A stretch of DNA of 64,000 bases from Sphaerimonospora mesophila NBRC 14179 = JCM 3151 (lineage in GTDB: Bacteria > Actinomycetota > Actinomycetes > Streptosporangiales > Streptosporangiaceae), in the NCBI GenBank assembly GCA_001552515.1, contig BCRI01000014.1:16355-80354 (forward strand), read 5' to 3'. Positions 1 to 8,146 of the stretch are shown one piece after another. Made by a program: the position numbers and the translations under genes. The notes beneath the pieces are model-generated. The model made no database searches. It saw nothing but the letters and a program-made list of their open reading frames with translations, and was not told the DNA's origin. Numbering within the stretch: the stretch's first letter is position 1; the number at the start of each line of letters is the position of its first letter.

Positions 1-1358
1 CCGGCGCCGCCCTGCGTCGTGACCCCCGGCCCGCCGCTGAGCGCGACGGCGACGGCCACCGCCGTGGCCAGCGCGCCGACCACCACGCCCCCAATGGACG
101 GCGAGACGCGCGGGCCGCGCGCCCGGAACACGGTGACGGCGGCGAGCAGGACGAAGGCCCCCAGCGCGGCCAGCACGAGCGCCCACGCGACCTGCGACAC
201 CCGGGCGGGCACGGGCAGCACGACCAGCGGCACCGCGATGTTCACCATGATCAGCCGGATGATCCAGCCTCGTTCCAGCAGCGCGGCGTTCCGCTTGAGC
301 GCGGCCGGTCCGCCGCCGAGCACCACGGGCAGGAGGAAGGTCAGCGCGCCGAGGAGGGTCTGCCCGACGAAGCCCACCAGGATGAACGGCACCAGCGGTT
401 CGAGGTCGTCCGCCACCTGGTCGGCGGCGCGGGTGGCCACCACGGACAGATCGGTGAGCACGGCCACGATGAACCACACTGTGCCGGCGGCGAGCATCCA
501 CGCGGCCGGCGTGTGCGGCCGCCGGCGCCGTGCCGTACGGAGGAACGGCACGAGCGCGAGCGCGGCCGCCGCGGCGTACAGCAGCAGTCCGGCCACCGCC
601 ACCCAGCGGGCTCCGGCCAGGAATCCGCCCACCGTCACAGCGAGGCCGGGCGCGGCCAGGCGTAGCGAGCGGCGGGCGATCATGTCGCTCCCGTCCGCGA
701 CCTGGGTGCGCAGCACCGTGGGCCAGAAGGTGAACAGCGTGCCCAGCACGGCCAGGCCGACCCAGCCGAGCAGGTTGATGTGGATGTGCGCGGCCTCCAG
801 TCGCGTGGTGCCGATGCCCGGCGGCCATCCGGCGAGCATCAGCCCGCCCAGTGTCCCCCCGGCGACGAGCGCGACTCCCGCGCAGATGTACCAGGCGACC
901 ACGTGTGCGAACCGACCGCCGAGTGCCCGCCTCGTCCACGCGGCGAGGATCCCCACGTGCCAGCCGACCACGCCGACCACGATCACCGCCCCGGCGACGC
1001 CGAGGTGGACGGGGCCGTAGGAGCCGCCGTAGAGCACCGACAGCACGCCGGTGTTCAGGGCGGCGAGCCGGACCGGGCGCACCCAGGGCGCCGGCTCGCT
1101 GTGGCGCAGCAGCGCGATCGCGAAGTGCTCGGTCCAGGTCACGATGGCGTTGGTCACCGCGCCGAGCAGGAACACGTGAATCGCCAGCCACTCGGGAGCC
1201 GGCAACCGGACGTGCGTGAGCGCGGCGACACCCGCCAGCGCGAGCCAGGCCAGCACGACCGCGTTGGCCAGCGCATGCCAGGACGCGCGCGAACGGCGCT
1301 GCGTAGGTGGCGTCGGCCGGGGGCCCGGGGCTCCGATGCGCACATCGACCGATGTCAT
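1..1358 (-). CDS. Polytopic N-terminal part of probable copper nitrite reductase-type protein (partial)
   Basis: The gene starts at an ATG at 1358 and is still open at the left edge, so about 452 N-terminal residues are visible. They form roughly twelve hydrophobic membrane segments, with a His/Trp-containing segment (HVFLLGAVTNAI) and a second His-rich one (EAAHIHINLLGW). From memory, this N-terminal membrane domain precedes the cupredoxin domains of actinobacterial AniA/NirK-type nitrite reductases; those domains would lie outside the window, so the enzyme name is an inference. The start codon overlaps the stop of the upstream gene as ATGA, which predicts translational coupling to the regulator operon. 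It could instead be a stand-alone NnrS-like heme-copper membrane protein. Confidence 0.6.
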   Translation of the reverse strand, partial: MTSVDVRIGAPGPRPTPPTQRRSRASWHALANAVVLAWLALAGVAALTHVRLPAPEWLAIHVFLLGAVTNAIVTWTEHFAIALLRHSEPAPWVRPVRLAALNTGVLSVLYGGSYGPVHLGVAGAVIVVGVVGWHVGILAAWTRRALGGRFAHVVAWYICAGVALVAGGTLGGLMLAGWPPGIGTTRLEAAHIHINLLGWVGLAVLGTLFTFWPTVLRTQVADGSDMIARRSLRLAAPGLAVTVGGFLAGARWVAVAGLLLYAAAAALALVPFLRTARRRRPHTPAAWMLAAGTVWFIVAVLTDLSVVATRAADQVADDLEPLVPFILVGFVGQTLLGALTFLLPVVLGGGPAALKRNAALLERGWIIRLIMVNIAVPLVVLPVPARVSQVAWALVLAALGAFVLLAAVTVFRARGPRVSPSIGGVVVGALATAVAVAVALSGGPGVTTQGGA

Positions 1359-2512
1359 GTCGACTCCATCTTCCGAGAGCGAGACGGGCGGGCGGCCGCA
1401 CCCGTCTGACGAGAGGGAACGGCGTAGCGGGTGAGCACGGCGGCGCCGGCGAACGCCAGCAGCGACACCTCGCCCAGCACCCCGCCGATCGTGCGGGCGA
1501 CCGGCACCCCGCCGAGGTCGCCGGTGATCCGCACCAGCAGGGCGGCGTGCAGCAGCGCGAGCGGGCCGTACAGCATCGGGTGGTACGGCAGCCGCACGCG
1601 TAGTACGGCGGGCAGGATGACCGGCGCGTGGCCGAACACCATGGACATGACGAACCCGAGGAACACCGCGTGCAGCGAGGCGTCGTAGATGCCGCCGGTC
1701 TCCGGCCGTCCGAAGGTCACCCACAGCGCGCCGGCCAGGATCAGCCAGGCGTAACCCGCGAGCAGGCAGACGGCGGCGAAGCGCGGCAGGCCGGTCGATC
1801 GCACGGTCTTGCGTGCGATGTCATGGACGATCAGCAGTCCCGACAGCGAGACCATGCCCAGACCGGCCACCCGCCATCCGACCGCCGGCCAGGGCATCGA
1901 GACGATCACACCCGCGGCGAGCACGCCCATGGCGGCGAGGATGCCGTCGCTCGCCCGGCGGCCTTTCGCCTGGCCGGGCAGGAAGCCCACGTGGGCCAGC
2001 TCGAGCCGTTCTCCCGCGATCGTGAGCACGAGGAACGCCATCAGCCAGGGCACCAGGTCGGCGACCGGGAGCCCGCGCAGCCACAGCAGGCCGCCGAGGT
2101 ACCAGGCGATCGCGCCGGACATCTGGACGACGACCTCGCGGCCGGGCCGGCGGGCGAGCAGCACGAGATAGACGGCGAGGAACCAGCCGGCCGCCGCGGT
2201 GAGCAGCACCTGTCCTGGCCGCGCGAACCCCGCGGCGCCGGCGAGCGCGCCGACGGCGGCCAGGGCGGGTGCGGCGTAGCCCCACGGGCGGCCCAGGGCG
2301 ACCGCGCGCTCGAGTGAGATGAGCGTGCCCAGGAAACCGAGCGCCATCAGCGGGCCGTGCTGGGGGGCCAGGGCCGTGTTCGGCACGGGCACACCGGTGC
2401 CGAGCAGGCTCAGCCCGCCCCAGAGACCGGCGACGACGGACAGCATGGCGCCCGCCAGCAGCGGGAGCCGCCTGACCGCTGCTCCGGCGCGTGGCGGGGC
2501 TCCGACGTTCAT
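1355..2512 (-). CDS. Polytopic membrane protein of the nitrite/NO operon, function unknown
   Basis: This is a 385-residue protein with about eleven or twelve predicted membrane segments. Conserved-looking His positions lie at segment ends, for example PQHGPLMALGF near residue 40, LERLELAHVGF, and FGHAPVILPAV near the C-terminus, which could bind heme or metal. A much longer upstream reading frame exists, but its first 62 codons are a low-complexity Arg/Pro/Ala shadow of the His-repeat region of the preceding gene. I place the start at the ATG at 2512, which overlaps the preceding stop as ATGA. The downstream gene starts the same way, so three genes are coupled. The general look is NnrS-like, but I cannot assign a reaction. 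Confidence 0.75.
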   Translation of the reverse strand: MNVGAPPRAGAAVRRLPLLAGAMLSVVAGLWGGLSLLGTGVPVPNTALAPQHGPLMALGFLGTLISLERAVALGRPWGYAAPALAAVGALAGAAGFARPGQVLLTAAAGWFLAVYLVLLARRPGREVVVQMSGAIAWYLGGLLWLRGLPVADLVPWLMAFLVLTIAGERLELAHVGFLPGQAKGRRASDGILAAMGVLAAGVIVSMPWPAVGWRVAGLGMVSLSGLLIVHDIARKTVRSTGLPRFAAVCLLAGYAWLILAGALWVTFGRPETGGIYDASLHAVFLGFVMSMVFGHAPVILPAVLRVRLPYHPMLYGPLALLHAALLVRITGDLGGVPVARTIGGVLGEVSLLAFAGAAVLTRYAVPSRQTGAAARPSRSRKMEST

Positions 2513-3561
2513 GATCCGGGACCTCCGACGCCGTCGCACGAGCACGCGGTCCCCCCGCAGCCGTGAGGCCGGTCGTGGTCGTGCCGGTCGTGCTCGTGCC
2601 GGTCGTGGTCGTGCCGGTCGTGGTCGTGCCGGTCGTGCTCGTGCCGGTCGTGGTCGTGCCGGTCGTGCTCGTGCTGGTCGTGCAGCGTGGCGACGCACAG
2701 GTCGGGCCGTACGAACGGGTGCAGGTGAACGGCGTCGGGCGGGGTGCCCATCTCGGCGAGCGCCCCCTGCATGAGGCCGAGGTGCACGCCGCAGACGACC
2801 TCGGGGTCGGCCTGGGCGAGCTCGTGGAACGGGCAGCGATGCAGCTCGATGCGGGAGCCGTCGCCGATCGGCAGCGGCTCGAAACCGGCCTCGTCGAGCA
2901 GGGCCACGATCTCGGCGGTCGTCGCCGCGAGGGCGGTCTCCATCGGCGAATGATCATCCGCGTGCGGCCGGTCGTCCGCCGCCTCGCCCGTCGCCGTTTC
3001 AGCCGGGGACACCCGCTGCGCGGTCCGGTTCTCGGTACGTCTCCCGACGCGCTCGCCGTACGCGCGACCTGCGGCGATCGCGGCCGCCCCCCGGTCGCCG
3101 TCCAGTCCGCCCAGGTAGGCGAGCAGCACCTCGGCGAGCAGCCGATAGTTGCGCCGTTCGTCCCCGCCGCGTTCCGCCGTCGCCGAGTAGAGCAGCCGGG
3201 GGCGGCCCGGCCGTTCTCGGTCTTCCCGTCCCTCTGTCACGTAGCCGTGCTCGACCAGGAGCGCGAGGTGGCCGCGCACGGTGTTGGGATGCAGACCGAC
3301 CTCGGCGGCGATCTCGGGAATGGCCATCGGCCGGCCGGCCCGTCGCAGGGTCTCCAGGACGGCCACGCGGCTCACGTCCGCCAGCACCCGGTGGGCGCGC
3401 GGGTCGATGTCCCGGCCGCGGCCGCCGGTCGAGCGCCGAGCCGCCGCACCCTGCGTCGCCTGGCCCTGCGTCCCGCTCTGAGTCGTCCCGCTCTGAGTCG
3501 TCCGGCTCCGTGTCTTCCCGCTCTGTGCCGGCTGGCTTTGAGTGACCCGTCGAGTTTCCAC
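2509..3561 (-). CDS. ArsR/SufR-like winged-helix regulator with Cys cluster and His-rich tail
   Basis: This 350-residue DNA-binding protein starts at a GTG at 3561. Residues about 50-130 carry a winged helix (EIAAEVGLHPNTVRGHLALL). The C-terminal half has three spaced cysteines in HRCPF, VVCGVHLG and DLCVATL, giving C-x13-C-x31-C; the paralogue at 10234-10926 has exactly the same spacing. This looks like the SufR-type metal or Fe-S sensor family (established family; the ligand is inferred). A tail of about forty residues repeats D-R-H-D/E-H and ends in CGGTACSC, a likely metal-binding extension that the paralogue lacks. The 3' end is ATGA-coupled to the membrane gene. A probable -10 lies only 7 nt before the GTG, so the mRNA is probably leaderless. 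Confidence 0.85.
   Translation of the reverse strand: METRRVTQSQPAQSGKTRSRTTQSGTTQSGTQGQATQGAAARRSTGGRGRDIDPRAHRVLADVSRVAVLETLRRAGRPMAIPEIAAEVGLHPNTVRGHLALLVEHGYVTEGREDRERPGRPRLLYSATAERGGDERRNYRLLAEVLLAYLGGLDGDRGAAAIAAGRAYGERVGRRTENRTAQRVSPAETATGEAADDRPHADDHSPMETALAATTAEIVALLDEAGFEPLPIGDGSRIELHRCPFHELAQADPEVVCGVHLGLMQGALAEMGTPPDAVHLHPFVRPDLCVATLHDQHEHDRHDHDRHEHDRHDHDRHDHDRHEHDRHDHDRPHGCGGTACSCDGVGGPGS
2566..2690. repeat. 15-bp tandem repeat coding the His/Asp tail
   Basis: About eight imperfect copies of a 15-bp unit (plus strand gtcgtgGtcgtgccg with G/C variation) lie inside the regulator gene. They encode alternating HDRHD/HEHDR residues on the minus strand. The period is a multiple of three, so copy-number change would lengthen or shorten the tail without a frameshift. 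Confidence 0.85.
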
Positions 3562-3596
3562 GGTATGTAGTATAAATACAGCCGAGACCGTGAAAA
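3562..3596 (-). promoter_or_regulatory. Promoter of the Cys-cluster regulator, probably leaderless
   Basis: On the minus strand a -10 TATACT (3574-3569) lies 16 bp after a -35 TTTTCA (3596-3591). Only 7 nt separate the -10 from the GTG at 3561, with no Shine-Dalgarno sequence. The element sits in an AT-rich patch with TGTA/TACA arms (about 3565-3580), which could be the regulator's own operator and could also control the divergent hemerythrin gene. Confidence 0.6.
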
Positions 3597-3669
3597 CACC
3601 TTCCGGCCGTCGGACCGGAGGGAGAAGACGCTGCCGGCCCCCGGGCAGGCACGAGGTGAGGAGCCGTAG

Positions 3670-4494
3670 ATGACCGTTACCGGCGAGAAGGACCAGCAAG
3701 CGACGGTGCAGGCGATCCGTGACCATCACCGGAAGCTCGGCCGGACGATGGAGGATCACGCGCTCACCATCGGGCGCGCGGTCGACCAGCTCTCCTCCCC
3801 GTCCGCCAGGCAGGCGACGATGGTCGCCTTCTGCCGGGAAGAGGTGCTTCCCCACGCGATCGCCGAGGAGCAGACGCTGTACGCCACGGGCGCGAAGCTG
3901 GCCGAGGCCGCGCTGCTGGTGCGCGCCATGACGGGCGAGCACACCGAGCTGCGCGACCTGGTGGACGCGCTGGAGCAGGCCCGCACCCCCGGTGAGCTCG
4001 CCGGTTCCGCCGCCGCGCTGAACGCGATGTTCCAGTCGCACCTGGTGAAGGAGAACGACGTCCTGCTCCCGGCGCTCGTCGACGCCGGCGTCGACCTCGG
4101 CGCGCTGCTGGGCGGTATGCACGAGATCCTCGGTGAGTCCGGCCACGCACACGGGACGGACCACGGGGCGGACCACGGAGCGGAAGAGGCGCAGGGGCAC
4201 GGCGGATGCTCGTGCTCGTGCGGCGGCGGTCACGACGAAGCCGCGGCTGCCGACACGAGTGCGGAGGTCGTGGACGGCGAGCTGGACGTACGGCGCCTGG
4301 CGCACGGGCGGCGGCACGAGGAGATCTTCGCGACCTTCCGCGCTCTCCGGCCTAAGGAGGCGTTCGTGCTGGTCAACGACCATGACCCGAAGCCGCTCTA
4401 CTACCAGTTCGCCGCTCAGCACCCGGGCGAGTTCGACTGGGGCTACGTCGAGTCCGGCCCCGAGGTGTGGCGGGTGCGGATCGGGCGGCTCTGA
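3670..4494 (+). CDS. Hemerythrin-DUF2249 fusion protein
   Basis: This is a 274-residue cytoplasmic protein. Residues about 10-140 are a hemerythrin HHE four-helix bundle with candidate diiron ligands H20, H62, E66, H91, H124 and E128. A His/Cys-rich linker (about 158-190, with GGCSCSCGGGH) follows and may bind another metal. Residues about 203-274 are a DUF2249 domain (FVLVNDHDPKPLYYQF), which also occurs as a free protein at 11695-11952. Hemerythrins of this kind bind O2, NO or iron. A role in NO or low-oxygen handling is inferred from the divergent nitrite reductase-type operon. The start is preceded by GTGAGGAG at suitable spacing. Confidence 0.88.
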   Translation: MTVTGEKDQQATVQAIRDHHRKLGRTMEDHALTIGRAVDQLSSPSARQATMVAFCREEVLPHAIAEEQTLYATGAKLAEAALLVRAMTGEHTELRDLVDALEQARTPGELAGSAAALNAMFQSHLVKENDVLLPALVDAGVDLGALLGGMHEILGESGHAHGTDHGADHGAEEAQGHGGCSCSCGGGHDEAAAADTSAEVVDGELDVRRLAHGRRHEEIFATFRALRPKEAFVLVNDHDPKPLYYQFAAQHPGEFDWGYVESGPEVWRVRIGRL

Positions 4495-4736
4495 TCGTTC
4501 TGATCGCGCCGATCGTGCTGATCGGAGGCACGCCCGTGGCCCGGTCCGCGGGCGCTCCGCTCTCCTCATAGGGGACAGCGTCTCGGGGATGCCCGGGTCG
4601 GCGGCAGGGACCAAGGTCCCGCTTCACCGGATCCGATGGCCCGCATTCCGCGCTCCGCGTTCCGGGCCTCCGTCGGCGCCGGATCATGCTGAACGACTCC
4701 GGACCTCTCGGTGACGTCTACGGGTTTTTGAAACGC

Positions 4737-4791
4737 CGACGCCGGCGCTGGGAGGCCCCGTTGGGGGAAGCTCTCCCGTGCGCCGGCGTCG
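4737..4791. terminator. Bidirectional hairpin between the hemerythrin and chitinase genes
   Basis: A perfect 12-bp inverted repeat (CGACGCCGGCGC at 4737-4748, complement at 4780-4791) is flanked by an A/T run on its left. It lies between the convergent ends at 4494 and 4823. The rest of this roughly 330-bp gap has only a small extra hairpin over the chitinase stop (CCTGATC / GATCAGG near 4804-4827); nothing else is recognisable. Confidence 0.7.
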
Positions 4792-4822
4792 ACGGACCGT
4801 CACTCCTGATCGGGAAGCGTGA

Positions 4823-6667
4823 TCAGGGGAGGGTCGCGAGGTGGGGCTTGACGGTCTTGGAGAAGTTCCAGTTGTGGGTGGCGTCCCAGTTGATCGACCA
4901 GGTCATCGCGCCCCTGATCTCCGGGTAGGCCCGCGGCGGCACGAACGTGCCGCAGTTGGTCCTGGTGGCCAGACAGGTGAGGGCCTGGTTGACCAGGGAC
5001 GGCGAGACGACGCCGCCGCCCGCGGCGCCCGCCCCGGCCGGCAGGCCGAGCGCGACCTGGTCGGGCCGCAGGCCGTTCTCCAGTTGGATGCAGGCGAGCG
5101 CGGTCATGAAGTTGACCGTCCCCTGCGAGTACGCCTGCGCCTGGTCGCAGCCGAGCATCGAGCCGGAGTTGTAGTACTGGGTGTGGACGACGGTGAGGAT
5201 GTCCTTGATGTTCAGCGCGAGCTGGAAGTAGGCCATCCCGGTCGACTGCATGTCGATGGTCTGCGGCGCCATCGTGATGATCAGGTCGCTGCCGGCCTTC
5301 GCCCGCAGCGAACGGAGCGCCTGGCCCATGTAGGTGGCGTTGAGCCCGTTCTCCAGGTCGATGTCCACACCGTCGAAGCCGTAGCTCTGCATGAGGCCGT
5401 AGACGGAGTCGGCGAACTTGGTCGCGGCGGCCGCACTGCCCACCTGGATCCGGCCCTTCTCCCCGCCGACCGAGATGATGACCTTCTTGCCGCGCGCCTG
5501 CAGGGCCTTCACATCGGCCTTGAACTCCGCGTCGGTGTAGCCGCCGAGCCCGGCCGACAGGTCGGCGCCAACGCTGAAGCTCACCTCACCGGGTGTCGAG
5601 GTGGCCTCGCCGAAGGCCACGGCGATCAGGTCGTACTCGTTCGGCACGGCCGACAGCTTCAGCAGCTTGGCCGCCTGGTTGTCGAAGTTGTGCCAGTAGC
5701 CGGTGAGGAAGTGCTTGGGCAGCGGACCGGTCGAGCAGCCGGTGGTGGTGACGCTCACGGGGGCACTCGCCGGGCCCTCGCCGACCGAGTTGTACGCGGC
5801 GACCGTGTACGAGTAGCTCGTGCAGGCGGTCAGACCGCTGATCGCCTGGGAGGTCCCGGCGGTCGTGGCGACGACCGTACCGCCGCTGCGGATGCGGTAA
5901 CCGGTGACGGTGCCGGTCGCCGCGGGCCAGGTCAGGGTCAGGCCGGTATCGGTGACCGAACCCGCGGCGACCGTTCCCACCTTGCCGGGCACGCCGCTGG
6001 AGCACCCGGTGGTGGAGCCGGAGATCGGGTCACTCGCCGGGCCCTCGCCCGCCGAGTTGTACGCCTTGATCGTGTAGGTGTGCGAGGAGCAGGCGGCCAG
6101 ACCGGAGATGGTCGCGCTGGTCCCGGTCACCGAGGCGCGCTGCGTCGTGCCCTCGTAGACGCGGTAGCCGGTCACCGTGCCGGAGGCGGCGCCCCAGGAC
6201 AGGGAGATCGAGGTGTCGGTGGTCGCGCCGATGCTCGGGGCGCCGGGCTTGCCGGGAGGCTGGACCTCCGGGCCGCCGGCGCACGGCCCGCCGTTCACCG
6301 TGCAGTTGGTGATGCCGGGGAAGTTTCCGGGGTTGCCGTTGAAGCCGAAGCTCTGGCTCGCGCCGGGGGCCAGTGCCCCGGCCCAGCTCGGCGGGGTGAA
6401 GGTGTAGTGCTGGCCGCTGCGGGTCATGGTCGCGTCCCACGCGGAGGGAATGGAGAACCCGGCGGGCAGGTCGAACTGCACGTTCCAGTTCACCGGCGAC
6501 GAGGTGCCGTTGGTGACGGTGACGCTGCCGCCGAATCCGGAGCCCCAGTCCTGGGTCTTGGTGAAGGTGGCGGTGACCGACCCCGCCGCATGGGCGGGGA
6601 CCGCCATGAACGGCAGGATCAGGGCCGCCAGCGCGGCCAGGCCGCCCAGGGTGGCGCGTAATTTCAT
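4823..6667 (-). CDS. Secreted GH18 chitinase with CBM2 and two FnIII domains
   Basis: This 614-residue extracellular enzyme hydrolyses chitin. The order is: Sec signal peptide (about 1-28, ending AHA), CBM2-type binding domain (about 29-130, with WGSGFGG and Cys pair), two fibronectin III domains (about 141-222 and 229-311) typical of actinomycete chitinases, and a GH18 barrel (about 317-614). The catalytic motif FDGVDIDLE has the proton donor at about E439. The start is the ATG at 6667, preceded by GAGGTGA, not the longer frame upstream. A 19-bp palindrome about 100 bp upstream is the likely operator. The lone gene is flanked by a terminator. Domain order resembles Streptomyces chitinases of the ChiC/Chi63 type. 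Confidence 0.95.
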   Translation of the reverse strand: MKLRATLGGLAALAALILPFMAVPAHAAGSVTATFTKTQDWGSGFGGSVTVTNGTSSPVNWNVQFDLPAGFSIPSAWDATMTRSGQHYTFTPPSWAGALAPGASQSFGFNGNPGNFPGITNCTVNGGPCAGGPEVQPPGKPGAPSIGATTDTSISLSWGAASGTVTGYRVYEGTTQRASVTGTSATISGLAACSSHTYTIKAYNSAGEGPASDPISGSTTGCSSGVPGKVGTVAAGSVTDTGLTLTWPAATGTVTGYRIRSGGTVVATTAGTSQAISGLTACTSYSYTVAAYNSVGEGPASAPVSVTTTGCSTGPLPKHFLTGYWHNFDNQAAKLLKLSAVPNEYDLIAVAFGEATSTPGEVSFSVGADLSAGLGGYTDAEFKADVKALQARGKKVIISVGGEKGRIQVGSAAAATKFADSVYGLMQSYGFDGVDIDLENGLNATYMGQALRSLRAKAGSDLIITMAPQTIDMQSTGMAYFQLALNIKDILTVVHTQYYNSGSMLGCDQAQAYSQGTVNFMTALACIQLENGLRPDQVALGLPAGAGAAGGGVVSPSLVNQALTCLATRTNCGTFVPPRAYPEIRGAMTWSINWDATHNWNFSKTVKPHLATLP

Positions 6668-6766
6668 GTTCACCTCAGGGGTCGAGATGGTCGGGGGGAG
6701 CCGTACGGCTCGCGCCTCACGAGGCGACGGGCACGAGCCGTACGGGGGGAGAGTCATCCCGGCTCT

Positions 6767-6785
6767 ATTAAGAAAGTTTCCTAAT
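6767..6785. promoter_or_regulatory. Palindromic operator upstream of the chitinase gene
   Basis: ATTAAGAAA-G-TTTCCTAAT is an inverted repeat of 9-bp arms with one mismatch and a central G, 100 bp upstream of the chitinase start. It probably overlaps that gene's promoter. Similar TTAGGAAACTTTC-type boxes precede many secreted glycosidase genes in actinomycetes (recollection, not checked). Confidence 0.55.
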
Positions 6786-6838
6786 AGTTGTCGCGATCGT
6801 ATCCCCGGGGCGGCCGCCCTTCAAGGCCCAAAATGCGG

Positions 6839-7516
6839 CTATGGCTGGAAGAACACCAGCGCGTCCGGCTTGCGGGTCAGATCCGGCACCTCGGCGTCGT
6901 GCGCCGCGTAGCCGACGGGGAACAGGATGTACGGCCGCTCGTTGGCGGGCCGCCCGCAGATCTCGCTGAGGAACGCCATGGGGTTGGGGGTGTGGGTGAG
7001 CGTCGACAGACCCATCGCGTGCAGCGCGGCGATGAAGAAACCGCAGGCGATGCCGACGCTCTCGTTGACATAGTAGTGCTTGACCCGACCGCCGTCCGGC
7101 CGCGTGCCGTACTTCTCCGCGAAGCAGACCACCAGCCACGGCGCCACCTCCAGGTAGCCCTTGTCGGAGGTGGTCTCCAGCGGGGCCAGCGCCGCACGCC
7201 ATTCGGGGGGCAGCCGTCCACCCTCGTAGTTCTGCCGCTCCTCGACCTCGGCGGCCTCCCTGATCCGCTTCTTGGTCGCGGCGTCGCCGATCAGCACGAA
7301 CTTCCATGGCTGCTGGTGCGCGCCCGACGGAGCGGTGTTGGCCGCCCGCACCGCGAGTTCCAGGCACTCGCGCGGCACGGGTTCTTCGCTGAAGAAGCGC
7401 ACGCTCCTGCGCCGGTCCAGGTGCTCGTAGAATGCCCGGCCTCGGGCGATCATGTCCTGCTCCGCGTATCGCTCCGGGCGATAGGGGACGAACGGGTGGG
7501 AATGCTCCCGGGCCAT
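6839..7516 (-). CDS. Nitroreductase-family FMN oxidoreductase
   Basis: This 225-residue flavoprotein has the family N-terminal FMN-binding motif RRSVRFFSEEPVP and the NTAPSGAHQQPW segment seen in the BluB/iodotyrosine-deiodinase-like branch. The Gly-rich segment (GLSTLTHTPNP) and the C-terminal GYAAHDAEVP region also fit. The substrate cannot be told from sequence. The start at 7516 is supported by GGAGGTGG just upstream; the longer frame to 7579 overlaps the divergent promoter. It is divergent from the Lrp-type regulator at 7646, a likely controller. Confidence 0.85.
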   Translation of the reverse strand: MAREHSHPFVPYRPERYAEQDMIARGRAFYEHLDRRRSVRFFSEEPVPRECLELAVRAANTAPSGAHQQPWKFVLIGDAATKKRIREAAEVEERQNYEGGRLPPEWRAALAPLETTSDKGYLEVAPWLVVCFAEKYGTRPDGGRVKHYYVNESVGIACGFFIAALHAMGLSTLTHTPNPMAFLSEICGRPANERPYILFPVGYAAHDAEVPDLTRKPDALVFFQP

Positions 7517-7645
7517 CTGCCACCTCCGTGACTGCCATATATGCAGGCGTAGTGTGATTCGCGATGGCAGGCCGGGCAACGGTTCGGTGTGATCGCTGCC
7601 AGATTGGCAGTCTCCGGTCGAGTTCGCGCCGCGGAGGTGGGCAGA

Positions 7646-8146
7646 TTGGCAAGAACGGGGCTCGACGCGCTCGACGTACGGATCCTCCGGTTGCTCCGGG
7701 AGCGTCCCAGGACGGGCCTGCTGGAGATCTCCCGCTTACTGGGGGTCGCCAGAGGTACGGTCCAGGCTCGCCTCGACCGGATGATCGCCGACGGCGTCGT
7801 CGCCGACTTCGGGCCGAACCTGTCCCCCCGAGCCCTGGGCTACCCGGTGCAGGCGTTCACGACGCTGGAGGTCGAGCAGGCCTCCCGCGCCGACATCTCC
7901 GCCGCGCTGGCCGCGATCCCCGAGGTGCTCGAGGCGCACATCGTCACCGGTCCCGGCGACGTGTGGTGCCGGATCGCCGGCCGGGACAACGAGCACATCC
8001 AGTCCGTCATCGACCGCACCCTGACCATTCCCGGCGTACGGCGCAGCAGTACGGTCATCGCCCTGTCCGTCGTCGTCCCCCACCGCGTCCAGCCCCTCGC
8101 CGAACACGCCGAACACGCCGAACACGCCGAACTCGGAGAACGCTAG
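7646..8146 (+). CDS. Lrp/AsnC-family transcriptional regulator
   Basis: The protein has 166 residues from the TTG at 7646, which has GGAGG 8 nt upstream; a GTG at 7589 would add 19 residues. An N-terminal helix-turn-helix (LLEISRLLGVARGTVQARLDRM) precedes a RAM/ligand-binding domain (about 70-145, with GPGDVWCRIAGRD). The C-terminus ends in a short in-frame repeat (EHAEHAEHAE) from four 9-bp DNA units. Its stop TAG lies within CTAG, which also supplies the stop of the convergent gene. It likely controls the divergent nitroreductase (inference). Confidence 0.85.
   Translation: MARTGLDALDVRILRLLRERPRTGLLEISRLLGVARGTVQARLDRMIADGVVADFGPNLSPRALGYPVQAFTTLEVEQASRADISAALAAIPEVLEAHIVTGPGDVWCRIAGRDNEHIQSVIDRTLTIPGVRRSSTVIALSVVVPHRVQPLAEHAEHAEHAELGER

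Noticed and set aside
19..1409. Plus-strand frames at the left edge
   Set aside because: They are Arg/Pro/Ala-rich shadows. The minus frame gives a consistent multi-helix membrane protein coupled to its neighbour.
2566..2690. CRISPR-like array of short repeats
   Set aside because: The 15-bp units are contiguous with no spacers and lie in frame inside a coding sequence.
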